This document shows positions 26,450 through 38,529 of a stretch of DNA of 64,000 nt, piece by piece (positions within the stretch are counted from its first letter, which is position 1; each line of letters opens with the position of its first letter). Below the pieces are notes generated by a model. The model was given only the letters and a program-made list of their open reading frames with translations, was not told the DNA's origin and made no database searches. The DNA comes from Eopsaltria australis (taxonomy: Eukaryota; Chordata; Aves; Passeriformes; Petroicidae): the NCBI GenBank assembly GCA_034509425.1, contig JAVTVJ010000076.1, positions 496,001 to 560,000 on the forward strand. The letters are read 5' to 3'. The translations under genes and the position numbers were made by a program.

Positions 26450-27230
26450 CATCTGTAGGGCCGGACAAGATTGTGCAGGGATTTATCTAATTCAATCTCA
26501 AAAATCTCCAGGGTTCGAGGTTGGAGAGCCTTTCTAGGAAAACTGCTCCACGACTCAGCTGTCCTGAGGAAAATACTTTTCCTGATAACCTGTTGGACCC
26601 TCTCTTGTTTCAACATCTGCCTGTTGTCACTCATCCCACTACATGCAACTCTGAAAAGCTTAGCTCTGCCTTGATGATCTTCCTATAAGCACTGGAAGTC
26701 TGTAATTAGTTGTCTTCAGAAGAACCCCTTCTCCAGGCTGAAAATGCCAAGGTCCCCCATTTTCTCCTCACCAGGTCAGTGCTCCATCCCCAGCCATCCC
26801 AGTAGCACACCTCTCAACTTGCCTCCTTTTGTTATTTTTCCTACAGTGCAGGAACCAAAACTGAGCACAGTTTCCAGGTACAGGAAAATGAGAGTGAACT
26901 CCTGGGGAATCAGCCTTTGCTTGTTCTACAGCCTCTGCTCCTGCTCATCCAGCCCAGCATGCTGTTGACCTCTTTGCTGCCAGGACACACAGCTGGCTCA
27001 TGCCCAGCTTGCCATCCATCAGAAGCCCCAAGCACTTGTCCATAGAGGTGCTGCCAGGCTGTCAGTGCCCAGTCTGTGCTATTGGTGGGGGTTAGCCTGT
27101 GCCAGGGGCAGGATTTATTTTCTTCCTGCTGAACATCACAAAGTCTTCTTCAGGCCCTTCTTCCAGTCTACGGCAGCCCTGCCTTCGAGTATGATGCATG
27201 TCTCACCTCTTCAAGGTCATTGCTAATGAT
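26450..27230 (-). mobile_element. CR1 LINE, long 3' portion
   Basis: About 780 bp of CR1 in reverse. Recognisable segments include AGAAGAACCCCTTCTCCAGG..CTGAAAATGCC, CAGCATGCTGTTGACCTC, ACACAGCTGGCTCATGCCCA, CAGAAGCCCCAAGCACTTGT and the GCCAGGGGCAGGATTTATTT region. It covers the end of the reverse-transcriptase frame and the 3' UTR. It is heavily mutated and no long frame survives. The left limit is approximate, because the terminal octamer repeats are not seen. Confidence 0.85.
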
Positions 27231-29348
27231 GATCAGGAAAAAGCTGAAAAATTGTTTCAGTTATTACAATTCAGTTAATAATTACTTTTTTTTATCTCAT
27301 ACCACCATCTTACTTTAGAAGAGTTGATTATCTAGAGAATGAATAAATGAGAAATCAGTATAAAACTCTGTGGTTTTACTAGTATGTGACAACACTAATA
27401 GCTAGAAGCAAGGCGTTTTTTGGGGAAAATACTAAAACCATTAGGGTTTATAAAAAAATTTAATATTTATCTTTCATAACTATGAGCTTTTCTAAAATAC
27501 ATCTCTTATGCCAAAATACCCCTGCATGTTTGGGCTGTATCCTATTGCTTCTTCACCCATGTAGTCACAGAGATCAGTGATTGTATATAACGAATTTAAT
27601 TTGATTGTGTTTTCGTGATGAAAACAGAAGGAAGAAACAGGAGTCACTTTCCTTCTCAGAAATTTATGCTTGCTTTCTACCCAATTCCGTTCTGAAAAAA
27701 TTGTTATTTTCTGGTAATTTCATAGGACTGCAGTGGGGTTGTGATTGAGCAGTTGTTGTGTTCCTTATAGGGTCCCCTACCGGTATCTGTTTCTTTCAGA
27801 TTGTATATGAATGCAGGATCACGTTTGTATTAAAGTAATCAGAGTGTGGATTTCAAGATGCGTCTAGATTAGCATTTGGTTCTGATCAGAGGTGTTGTTT
27901 TAAAGTGATTTTGGCTGTCTTTGTGAGATAATCTTTTAGAAAACAGTCCAGCACTTCTGCAACTAACTCACGAGTCCATCAGATTATAAGTGTTTAGTTA
28001 ATGCAAACAGATTTACATCCTTGGTACAAATTATTAGTATTCACCACTGGAAAACATTTCACTTTTTGCAGCCTTTTAGAGCAGAGTGAGGTTTTAAAAA
28101 GGCCATCAGCATTCTAGATTTACAGCTGGCTGGTTGCAGGTGTTCAGTGCCAAATGTTCACTCAGGAAAATCCACTGTCTGAATGAAAAGTCGAATATTA
28201 CAGAAAAGCAAATATTACCACTGGTAAGGTAAAGATCACCCCTTTGTCTCATTTCACTGAGTGGATCAAATCTTTCTTAGCCTAAATCAATAGAGGAAAT
28301 GAACGAATCCCCTTTAAAAAAGGAAAATTAAATAAGACAGACTTACTCCTCTGGAGCTCTTATTATCATATCAGTTTATATTGTTGTGAATGAAACTATT
28401 CTTTAGAGCACTTGTACAGTCATTTGGGGAATTCTAAGCTTTCCTAGCTGCTTTTCAGGGCTTTTGATTTCCAATATGAATCTAGGAAAACTTCCAAATA
28501 AAACATTCTTGCTTAGGTTTATACTTCATTGCCCTGATTATGATATTTAGGGAAAAAACAGCCCAGTCTTTTTATATCTCTTTGGCACCATTTCTTACTA
28601 ATTTCCCCCATCACTCAAATAGCTTCTTTGATTGGACTTGTATCTTTAATTTTCTTCTCTACTGCTATATTATTTCTTTCCCTTGTTCGTTTCTCATGTT
28701 ATCAGTATGTCTTATATCACATACTTTCTAGTTAAAGAAAAAGCTTCCCTATTTTTTTTCTTCAGATGCTGTGTGCATTTTTTAATTTTCATGGCATGGA
28801 ACTTTTCCCATTGGAAAAGCCCCACTTATTCCATGCCTGTTTTCTTTCTGACTCCTTTCCTTTGGCTTCTGTCACAGCATTTTGTGTCCCAAATATGCAA
28901 CTTTGTGACTAAACTGACCACTCAGATAAAAATATTTTTAAGCATTTGCCTTAGGGTTTTTTTTCCCCTTAATTAATTTCTACCTAAATTGGCTTATTAG
29001 ATCCAGAAAGTTGGCATGCAGTACCCATTCTACCCACTCAGATTAAAGTCAACCCTTCTGCACTAAAACTCAACCTCTCAGAGGACTGCATGCCTCAGAG
29101 GATTTCTTACTTTGTGTGCATCTCCCACTCTTTGTCTTCTTTGCCTCTAACTCAACCCCTTTTTTGCAAGCTGTATGAAAAAATCTATAAGGTCATCTCA
29201 ACAGGAGGTAAAACTTTGCTATGATGCATTTATTGGGCCACAACCACCGAAAAAGCCAGATTTAGTATTTACAGATTAATTCTATTAAAATAGGCATCTT
29301 TTATGGAAGAAATAGCTCAAGAAACAGACTCTCTTGATGATTGATTTT

Positions 29349-29402
29349 TCTCTGTATATAAATCTTCTCTCTATATGTAAATCTTCCCTCTATATATAAA
29401 AC
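29349..29402. repeat. 18-19-bp minisatellite, three copies
   Basis: Three adjacent diverged copies of a unit of the form CTCT(G/A)TATATAAATCTT. A short local tandem repeat. Confidence 0.75.
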
Positions 29403-30271
29403 TTAAAAATCAACTACAACATCATATTTCCTAATTACTATCATATCTGTACAATATTTTAGGGAATGATGTCCAGAGATACCCTTATGAAAAAAATTAC
29501 ATACCACAGTCATCTTGGCAATAATATCTAGAGGGCCGAACAATAGAATTCTTCTAAGTATTCAGGTTTTCTATATATCAAAATACAAACAGATATCTTT
29601 AATTGTGATCATTGTTTTGTGGTCAAGAAGTAGAAAATGTATTGATTGATGCACATAGGATTATTAATAGGAATTGTAGATCCAAAGCCTTCTGAAGGAA
29701 ACCTGGAAATACATCCTACATTTTATGTACTGCAGGTCTAAGCTGATTTTGGCAAGTGGTTAAGGAAGGTGATCTTATCTCCTTCTCAAAGAGTTCCCAC
29801 TTAAAAGAGACCTTGTGGCACCACTGAGGATTGTTGTTTTTATGAATGAACCAACAAGTTTGTTTGTTTATTTTATCTTGATGTACATTGAGCCTTTATT
29901 TCTTTGTTTATTGAGAACTGAGCAGTCCAGGACGAAATTAATTGTACATGATTGTACAAATTACTTTGCCATGAACTCTAGGATCTTTAAGTGTATAAAC
30001 ATAATGCTGAACTGCACAGACATTAAATCTTAGTTTAGAATTGCTTGAACTCCTTAAGTCTTAACTTCTAGGTTTCAATAATTTGTACAGTGTTGGTCAA
30101 ACACCTGTCCCATAATGTTATTGTCAGAGAGAAGACGCAGGACCTGCCGTTTCAAATACAATTTTTCTATGTATCACTCTTGGCTTTCTGTTTCTAAAAT
30201 GGCTGTTTGTCTTCTTACTGCTCAACTGTGACATCAGTGTCTTGTGATGGATTTTTATCAACTAGACTTAC

Positions 30272-30287
30272 AAAAAAAAAAAAAAAA
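30272..30287. repeat. A16 homopolymer and A-rich tail
   Basis: Sixteen A followed by A-rich CAAACCCAAAAAACAAAACCC. This resembles the tail of a retroposed sequence, but no source gene or SINE is recognisable upstream. Confidence 0.6.
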
Positions 30288-31289
30288 CAAACCCAAAAAA
30301 CAAAACCCAACACCTTTAGAAAAAAAGTTGCTTCAAGTCAATTTGTGTCATAATATTTTTATTCACTTCTAAAAAGACCAAAAAGTCAAAATCCAGATAG
30401 TGCTAAGATATTTCATTTTTTGACTGAGAGCATTTTTTTACAGCAGCTGTATAGTGGGTGAGATTTTCTCTACTCCAAAAAAATTTAGGATGAACCACAA
30501 GAAGGTAGATACAATGTACAGACAGCGTGGGAAGGAGAAGAGGTAAAGAATAACCTTGTGGTCGTATTTCTAAATGTGTGAACCTGAATTGTCTGGCAGT
30601 TTTGAAATACATAAACAAGAAAGGCATAATTTTAGTCACTTCTTCCTGACAGTCTATTAATTTAAGACATTTATTTCTTAAAGGTGTATATGTAAGTTAT
30701 TGCTCTTCATAACAAAGAAAGATATAGAAATTTATAGAAGTTAAGTTTAAGATTTTGATCTAATTAGAAAACCTGTCAAAATACAGCATACCCTGTCAGC
30801 AGCTCCCTTCTGAATGTTAGGCTCTGTCACTGCTCTTCATGTCAAATTATCATAATATACCACAATATATCATTGTCTCATTTAATTAACCTTAAAACCA
30901 AGCCTGAGAATTATACAAGGAAAAAAGTTTAAACAGAATCCTTACACTCAGCAATACTGTCCAATAGCAATCATTTTTTCTTGGTGCTGATGAAATCATC
31001 TGGATATGAAGAGTCGTCCAGTGATTCATAATAGCTGGATTTATTTCCAATTGTCAAACCCTTTGGCAGTTGCTTATTGTCACATTCAGGTTTCTGATAA
31101 ACTATTGATACTAAATTCCCTAGAAAAAAATCTGGTTTTTTCTGTGATTTACTGTTATGTTATACTAAAGTGAGGAGGGACTTCTGCTTCCATCCTACAT
31201 AAGCTTTAAAAGGAATCCTTGCAGTAACTGTGGAAGTTGAAGGATGACAATTTAAATGACAATAAAATGTTTCATATGCAACATTGACT

Positions 31290-31476
31290 GTGAAATGTAG
31301 GTCACTGGAACAGGCTCCCCAGTGGTCACAGCATCAAGCCTGCCAGAATTCAAGGAGGGGCTGGAAGATGCTTTTAGTCACATTGTTCAGTTTTAGGCAG
31401 TACTGCAAGGAGCAGGGAGTTGGACTCCATGATCCTTATGGGTCCTTTCCAACTCAAGGTATTCTGTGACTCTGTT
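31290..31476 (+). mobile_element. CR1 LINE, 3' terminus with octamer tail
   Basis: A sense-strand CR1 3' end: CACTGGAACAGGCTCCCCAG, AATTCAAGGAGGGGCTGGA, GTTGGACTCCATGATCC, TGGGTCCTTTCCAACTC, then the octamer tail ATTCTGTG ACTCTGTT at 31461-31476. CR1 elements end in such octamers instead of poly(A), and this supports a sauropsid host. Confidence 0.93.
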
Positions 31477-32449
31477 GTTTCTCTTGGCTTACACACATGC
31501 CTGAAACCTGGATCTACACCCTTTACTTTTTTCCCTTATCCTATAATTTCTCCATTCAGGAGGTTTATATTTTTGGAGGCAAGGAACATTCACGGTTCTG
31601 TTTATAGTAGGACAACCTATTGTTGACATTCTGTGGATATAGTGGATTTAAATTTGAATAAATGCCTCTACAATAAACCACTTCTGACACTTTTCTTTTG
31701 ATTTTCTTTCTGTGGGAGTAAAGCATAAATAGGCAAAGCTTACTGCTACCATTTCCTTCCCTATTTTATCTGTAGTCCTCTACTCTTATCCTTGCTCAAG
31801 TGTTTTTTTTCTAAAAAAACATAGTACTAGTACTACATTCTTTTACTTTTTCAATATCTTTTTTCCTATGTTTCCAGAAAACAGACTTTCACACTGAAAA
31901 ATACCTTTTCCCCATCCAGAACTGCCCTTTTCCAATTCCTGCACCTCATAGGTACTCTGTGTATCACTATTTTACCTCTCATTATTTCAGTGGTCAATGT
32001 CATATCAGTAATTGGAAGGTTTGGGTGTGTTGGGTATTTCTGAGGTCCCAGCTATGGAGGCTAAGAGATGAATTAGGAAGTTTATTTTGTTAGGTCAAAT
32101 GGTGTAGACCGTTTCTGTAACTGATGTGGTGTTATTAAATTATTATTAAATCTAGTTTTATATTTGTGATTATACCAGTAGCAGAACTTAATCACAAAGA
32201 ACTTCTCTATTGTCAAAAACAAGTGTCTTCTTGACCCGTTTTGATTCTGTGTATCAATATTGCTACATCAGTCTTTGGGTATGCATATGCTGAGAAAACT
32301 GTGTGTTCTACCTTGCAGCAGTATTGCTTCTATAATCTTTAGTGCTCTTTGTTTACAGCAATGTTCCCAACGTTTTGAAAACTGCAAGGCTGCGTCATTT
32401 TTGTGTCTCTTTCTGCATTCCAACTCACCTTTCTGATTTCTCCTCTAAG

Positions 32450-32594
32450 GTAAATAATTACAGTTTAGAAGAAGTTACCCATGAAGAGGCAGTAGCGATA
32501 CTGAAGAACACATCAGATGTAGTGTACCTGAAGGTTGGAAAGCCCACCACCATTTACATGACAGATCCATATGGCCCTCCAGATATTACTCACT
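32450..32594 (+). CDS. DLG2: DLG2 exon B: second half of PDZ2
   Basis: A 145-bp exon with 48 codons and one leftover base. It begins [20 protein letters not shown] and so completes PDZ2. THEEAV is the alpha-B helix, whose His contacts the Ser/Thr of class I PDZ ligands. [14 protein letters not shown] is the last strand and the start of the linker, followed by PYGPPDITH. The wording VNNYSLEE and [15 protein letters not shown] fits DLG2 rather than DLG1, DLG3 or DLG4. Acceptor CTCTAAG|G is at 32448-32449 and donor CACT|GTAAGT at 32595; phase is 0 before and 1 after. The open frame extends upstream of the acceptor, but that part is intron. It joins exon A in frame. Confidence 0.96.
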
Positions 32595-35199
32595 GTAAGT
32601 GACTTCTGCAACTCATTTTACGAGAGATATCAGTTTGTCAGATGATTGTATTTTTTCATAGCTTGTTCAAAGTACCCCATTAAAGTTTATGAAGCAGCTT
32701 GGAAGGCTACAAAAATGAAATGTTTATTGCCACCTAAGTATGCTACACTCAAGAAGTATTGCAAATAATATAACTCTGCTAAAGTATTTTTGCAGCAAAA
32801 GTAGCAATGTAGAAGATGTATGGCTGTGCTGGTTCCCATTAGCCATTGTCCAGGTGATCAGACTGAACTGTAACTCTTGTGAAAATAACAGCAATAAGTA
32901 TATGCAAATGTATTTTGAAATAGGATTAGATTTGTAGCCTGGAGTCCTCTGTCCACTGAAAAATTGGAACAAGCAGCAAACTGTCTTGTACAAACTTAGT
33001 AGAAGCCTGAGGCAAATATATCTCATATTTGAATAAAGTATTTTACTGGAATGTAAAAATCACTGCTCTACTTACAAAGCTTTACCTATTTTCTGTGGAT
33101 ATCCAATTCGTAGAATCACAGAATGATTTGGATTGGAAGGGACCTTAAAGACCATCGAGGTAAACTCCCCCTGCCTTGGGCAGGGACACCTTCCACTAGA
33201 CCAGGTTGCTCAGAGCCCCATCCAACCTGACCTTGAACACTTCCAGGGGTGGGATATCCATGACTTCTTTGTTCCAGTGCTTCACTGCTCTCATAGTGAA
33301 GAATTCATAAATCATTGGTTCACTTTGCTTTATTCTTTGTCTGTTATATTGAGTATTGATGACTTACTGATGAATCTAGCTTTATCAATACATGCCAATC
33401 TTATACCCCTCCTGACAGTCCCCCTGGTGTCCATACCCAGGCATTTCCATTCCCTTGTCATTCAGAGCAATCTTAATATTTCAGCAGCAGCTCTCTATAC
33501 CACTGGTGCCCATTAGTCTAAACAGTTCATTACTGAAACTTTCTTTCCTTATTAGTTGTTCATTAAAAACTGTCTGTCTTGGGTTCAACACTAACAGGGG
33601 CCAGCTGCACCAACTCACTGGATGGAAATTTAATTTTTGACAAGAATTTCAGCGATCAATCCATACCCATCTTGATGTCCTACTAATAATTCTATGGGCA
33701 CTTAAGGCAAACTAAGGGTGGGGAAATTTACCAAGGGCAGGAAATGCTAAGGATTGAAATTTTTCTGCACTTTTGCAGTGTTGCTATTGTGGACAGACAA
33801 AGTTGAGGGAAAAGCTAAATATCCCAAATTCTCTTTATTCAGTCTGCTCCATGAAAACAGAAGGGGAGGTTTTGTAACATGCATGTCAGTGGTATGCTCA
33901 GCCACACTGAGAATGCCTATTTAGTTAGCAAATGTTACAACAGATCGCAATCATGTTGTTCAGTAGCAGCCTGATCAGGATCTTAGCAAAGCCCAGGAAG
34001 TAGAAATGCTAAATGTCCCTATCCAGTCTCCAGCTTTATAATACTTCCAAAATAATGATTTCAGAGTTCTAAAACAGTGTGTTTTATTATGTCAGATTAT
34101 AGATCAGCAGCATATGAGAAGACAGAAATAATTCCAGCGAGAGAGTAAAGGTTGAAAAGATTTGCAGTAGCCCTTCCCAAGCTGTTGGTGCATACAGATT
34201 CATTTATCCTCAGGGAACCTTTCATTATACCTACATGTTCAGAGTATATCAGAATGCATAATGGCCTTTCCCTGTAGAGAGATTTTGCTTTGAAGCATTC
34301 TGTATCTCAGCATCTGAAAAAAAGACTGAAACTAATACTAGAAAGTTTAGCTGTCTTCTTCTCATGAGAAAATTAATCACAGCTGTTACATTGCAGAAGC
34401 ATATAACATTGCTTTTTCTATTTATAATTTCTTTTTCTAATTAAACTAACTGGAGATAGAATGCAACTATTACTGCATCTCTCCAGTCATAAATGTCCCA
34501 GATAACTTCAGAATAGTGAAAAGCACACAAACAACAAAACCTGCAAACCCAATATACAAACAGACAACACAGTCCTGTAATTTTCATCATTAATATGCAA
34601 AATACTTGCATCCATTTGTTATTTTCAGTATACAGATTTACCATGGTCTAAATACCATCTATGTTGATACTGAAATTTCAATAATACTGGGGATTTGGGC
34701 ACCTTTAGTAGATCACAGCTTTGAATGTATACATAATTCTTGCCACACATAAAATTCCTGCTCTTATCCTGTATTGAGTTCTTACTGTATTACTGCCATT
34801 GCTGCACATTGGAGCAAAAAAGAGGAGTGTGCTTTTAATCTCATGCTTTCCTAATTGCATTTGCTTCTACAATTCAGTCCTAAGTGAAGAAGGTGTTTTC
34901 TGTCTCCCAAACAGGAGACCTATTCAGGCTCCCTCTTCAGGAACCAAATATCCTCTAAAGAGTATATCCCTGCAAATAAGCTTGCACTATAATTATTTAT
35001 TATTATTATTTTCAGGAAAAGTCCAGCTGTTAACTCATTCTTGTTATATTTTAAGCTCTCCCAAGCAAGGACTGTTTGTTTTGATCCTACTTACTGCATT
35101 GAACATGTTCTTGGTACTTAAATTAAAAAAAATTATGCTCTTGTGACATCTAATGAAACGTGAAAGTTGCTGACTAGAAATGATCATTTTTACCATCAG
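32595..35199 (+). other. DLG2: DLG2 intron B-C (2605 bp)
   Basis: The shortest intron in the window. GT is at 32595 and AG at 35198-35199, with a short T-rich tract before the acceptor. It contains one - strand CR1 fragment at 33.1 kb. Otherwise it is AT-rich unique sequence with nothing recognisable. Confidence 0.92.
33110..33290 (-). mobile_element. CR1 LINE, 3' fragment
   Basis: Begins AGAATCACAGAATGATTTGG, then ATTGGAAGGGACCTTAAAGA, ACTAGACCAGGTTGCTCAGA, CCCCATCCAACCTGACCTT and CTTCCAGGGGTGGGATATCC. It is the best-preserved CR1 3' end in the window, so it is a relatively young insertion. The 127-aa open frame here is antisense CR1 sequence. Confidence 0.95.
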
Positions 35200-35341
35200 C
35201 TTATTCTCCACCAATGGAAAATCATATACTCTCTTCTGGAAACAATGGCACTTTAGAGTACAAGGCATCCCTGGCCCCTATCTCACCGGGAAGATACTCA
35301 CCCATTCCAAAGCACATGCTTGTGGAGGACGACTACACCAG
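35200..35341 (+). CDS. DLG2: DLG2 exon C: PDZ2-PDZ3 linker
   Basis: A 142-bp exon: two bases completing a Ser codon, 46 codons, and two bases (AG) of the next Arg codon. It encodes YSPPMENHILSSGNNGTLEY, then KASLAPISPGRYSPIPKHML and VEDDYT. This stretch is diagnostic of DLG2, and I recognise it from mammalian PSD-93 with only a few substitutions. It is a flexible, Ser/Pro/Tyr-rich linker with no folded domain; the SP and YSP motifs are possible kinase sites (inference). Acceptor ATCAG|C is at 35198-35199. The donor CAG|GTCAGA at 35342 departs from consensus at several intronic positions, which may allow alternative splicing to the next exon. Phase is 1 before and 2 after. Confidence 0.97.
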
Positions 35342-38300
35342 GTCAGATGCTTCTCTTTTATTTTTTGCCTTTTATGCAACTGCAAAGAACATAAGTAAAG
35401 CATTCAGTGCATCTCAGATAGAATACAGCATATTGTACATTTCTGTTAAGACTTTTTTTTTTAATAAACCTGAAGAATTGTGACTACTATATGGAAGTAC
35501 AGTAGCAGAATTGTATCTGTGTAGTTAATTTCAAGGTAGAAGAGACACATAGGAAAATGCTGGGAGGGTTCTTTTGTGCCTTGTTTTAGATGAACACTGA
35601 ATGTCACTGATGAGACAGTGTGTATTTATCTTTTTGTTTGAAGAGCACTACCATTCACCTAGAAGACAAAAGTTGTTCAGTTTGTAAGATGAGCCCTCAT
35701 TATAATGTCTAATGCCACAGAAAATGAGAATTTTTTTTTTTTTGGGCTAGGAGGGGGCTGTTCTGATCCTCTAACATGACTTGCTGTGTCTTGCAAATCA
35801 AAGGATCTCATCCACTTATGTATTCATCAGCTTCATAACCCACTAATTTGCATTTCATTTTTCTTGTTGCATGTGATTACTATCTCAAGCAGCTTAACTT
35901 GCTGGATCAGACAGATTCAGAGTAACTAAATCATGATACAGTGTTTAATCAGGACATAAATGTGTGAAAACCACTCCTTTCTTCCCTGTCTTGGCTAAAA
36001 CAGTTTCTCCTTTGTTTTGATTGAGGATGCAAAGCTGAAATTGATTTCCTTCAACTTATGAGATAATCAATTAGGATGACTTTTCTCTAAATGGTTCCAA
36101 GAAGTTACATTAAATCTGCATCAAGGTTTTTACCTGATCTAATAATGATCTCATAATTTCTCAAATACTTATATATAGGGAGAATACCAGTATTAAAATA
36201 TCTAGGTTACAATGATGAAGTCTTTTTCAATAAGCTTGTAGGGCTGAATTATCTTATTCTGTAATGAGATGTCAGCACCACTATTGCTAAGAAAGAGTTA
36301 GCAAAGTTTAAAAACAGCAAAAAAAATTGCAGCCTTAAAAGTAAATAATAGCTATGGACATTATGAAGTCACAGAAAGTGAAGGGATTAATCCTAAAAAG
36401 GGAGGTAAGCTGTCCTGGCAGTTAAAAGACCATTTAAACAGTTAGAAGGTTTGTAAGGTGACAAAGAAGTATTGTTAGTCCTGTTTCTTTGTCTTCCATG
36501 TAGCTGATTTTAACTTTCTAGTTACTTCTGAAAAAAAAGAAAGAAAAAATAGTCATAGAAGGGAAGGCAGTGACACTCTTAGTCCAATAGTTTAGCTCCT
36601 ATCCAGTAGAAAGCCTGCAAAGAACCATGCGGGATATATATTGAAATTAATTAGGATATCCTTTTGACCTTTTTTTAGGAAGAAAGATGCATTCCTATCC
36701 TGATATTTTTAGAATGTTTTTAAGCAAGTTAATTGTGCTGGTTTAGCTCCTGAGAGAAAAATGAAATACTGGCACAGTCTGTTTCTTGTCTGAGATACTC
36801 ACACCAATGTCCATTTTATATTATTCAGGGGAAAAAAGGATGCTCAGAGGAGCTGTGTGTATTCTGTGAAATACTCCTCTTCTGTGTTCTTCTTTCTGTC
36901 TGGTTTTCCAAATTAAGGTGGTGCCTAATGATGGTCTGATATCCAAAGACTTCTTGTGGCACTGGCACTATTGATAGAAGAGGCTGACTCTACGAGCGTG
37001 ACCTTCTGTGACAGGCATGTGGCACCAGCAGAAACAAGGACCAGTGATAGGAACAAGCTCTGAATGCCACAGCACAAACCAGATGGAAATCTCATATTTC
37101 TGAATAAGTGCTAACTCTGACCTATTGAAAAGAAGGAGGCTATTATGAGCTTCATTTTATTAGTGATAATAGTCTATGTGCTACATCAGGAAATAAAAAC
37201 ACAAAGAGAAAATGAACGGAGCCATAAAACAAATGATGCTTCTTGCCATTGCATTTCCTCACTGGACATGCACATACATCTGAGAGACACCCAAACAAGA
37301 GCCAGAGACCAGTTCTCTGACTACCAAACCTTAAGAACCAAACCATTTAACTCTTGAATGCCACTGAGGTTTTTTTAATGTCCATGTGTCTGTCTACTGC
37401 CTAGCGATTCCAGTGGGACTACTGAAATGCAGCAGTTAATTCTCACAGTCATTTTCGTAGCTATAAACTCAGAATAGTGAATGCACTCTTTCTTTTCAAT
37501 GCCATAGGATTTTCTGATGTCTGCCATTAAAATAAGAAGATTTTGGGAAGTCTTCATTGCTGACCAATTCAGAAATCGTTTGCGAATTCAATTATCATAT
37601 TGATAACTTTGGTAGAACCTATAGACACCTTGATTGCAGCATTTACAATTAGGTTTTCTCACATAATGTTTTATAATTAAGATGTTTGCAAACTACTGCA
37701 GTGCTGTCCATTAAAACTACCTGGTTCTTGTTGTAATAAGTTTACAGGGCTAATTTACATTGTGCTCACATAAGGAAATTTATTACCCATGCAGTCATGC
37801 AACACTTTCGGTAGATTTTCATTTGTGCCAGCTAAAAATATTTGGAACAGTAACTTCTCCACTAAAAAAGGCTTTTGCAATTTTGGAATTCTCTGTACAA
37901 GGGATTTTAGTGAGGCAGATGAGAAGCTTTCCTTTAACTTACTTGTGATAATGAATCTATCAGTAAAGCTTGAATGGCTGAACATTCAACTCAATTTGCC
38001 CACTTCCTTCTGCTTTTTGGTTTTGTATTTTTTTGTTTGTTCGTTCCAGTTCTAAGGGTCTTTTTTAACCTAAATACATATATTTTACCTAACAAAAATA
38101 AGTGTTTCAGTTGGTAAAAATCGTATTTTTTGGTCTGATATTGAATCTGTGTCTGAAAAAAATTCAGTTCAATCTATATAGAAAATATCTAATCTGAGCA
38201 CAAGGGATCAGTAACAGATCATTTCAGCCATAAATTTTAATGAAGCTGGATATTTTCTCTAAATTACTGATTTTTTTTTAATTTGTGTGTATTATTGGTA

Positions 38301-38529
38301 CAAAATGCAGTCAGTGATGGGCATATTTTACTTCCTGGTTTTTCTGGTTTGTCATACAGAATGGAAACTTTGTTTTCCTGTATTTTTATAGCAATTACAA
38401 GTTTTAAAATTAAATAAAATATCACAACTTCACATTAGTAGAATGTGGGATCAAAAGTGGATAAAAACTATATGTCAAATAATTCTATCAGTACATGTGG
38501 CAAGTAAGACCTTGCTTGTTTTAGTTTCT

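Larger units (their letters stand above)
23017..32449 (+). other. DLG2: DLG2 intron A-B (9433 bp)
   Basis: An intron between two halves of one PDZ domain, with GT at 23017 and AG at 32448-32449. It holds an AT-rich low-complexity patch (24.3 kb), an LTR-like block (25.85-26.28 kb), a long - strand CR1 (26.45-27.23 kb), a + strand CR1 3' end (31.3 kb), a CTCT/TATA minisatellite (29.35 kb) and an A16 run (30.27 kb). Elsewhere I see nothing but unique AT-rich sequence. No open frame resembles a known protein. Confidence 0.9.

Noticed and set aside
33133..33516. 127-aa open frame
   Set aside because: The first part is antisense CR1 and the rest is unremarkable intron. No protein similarity is recognised.
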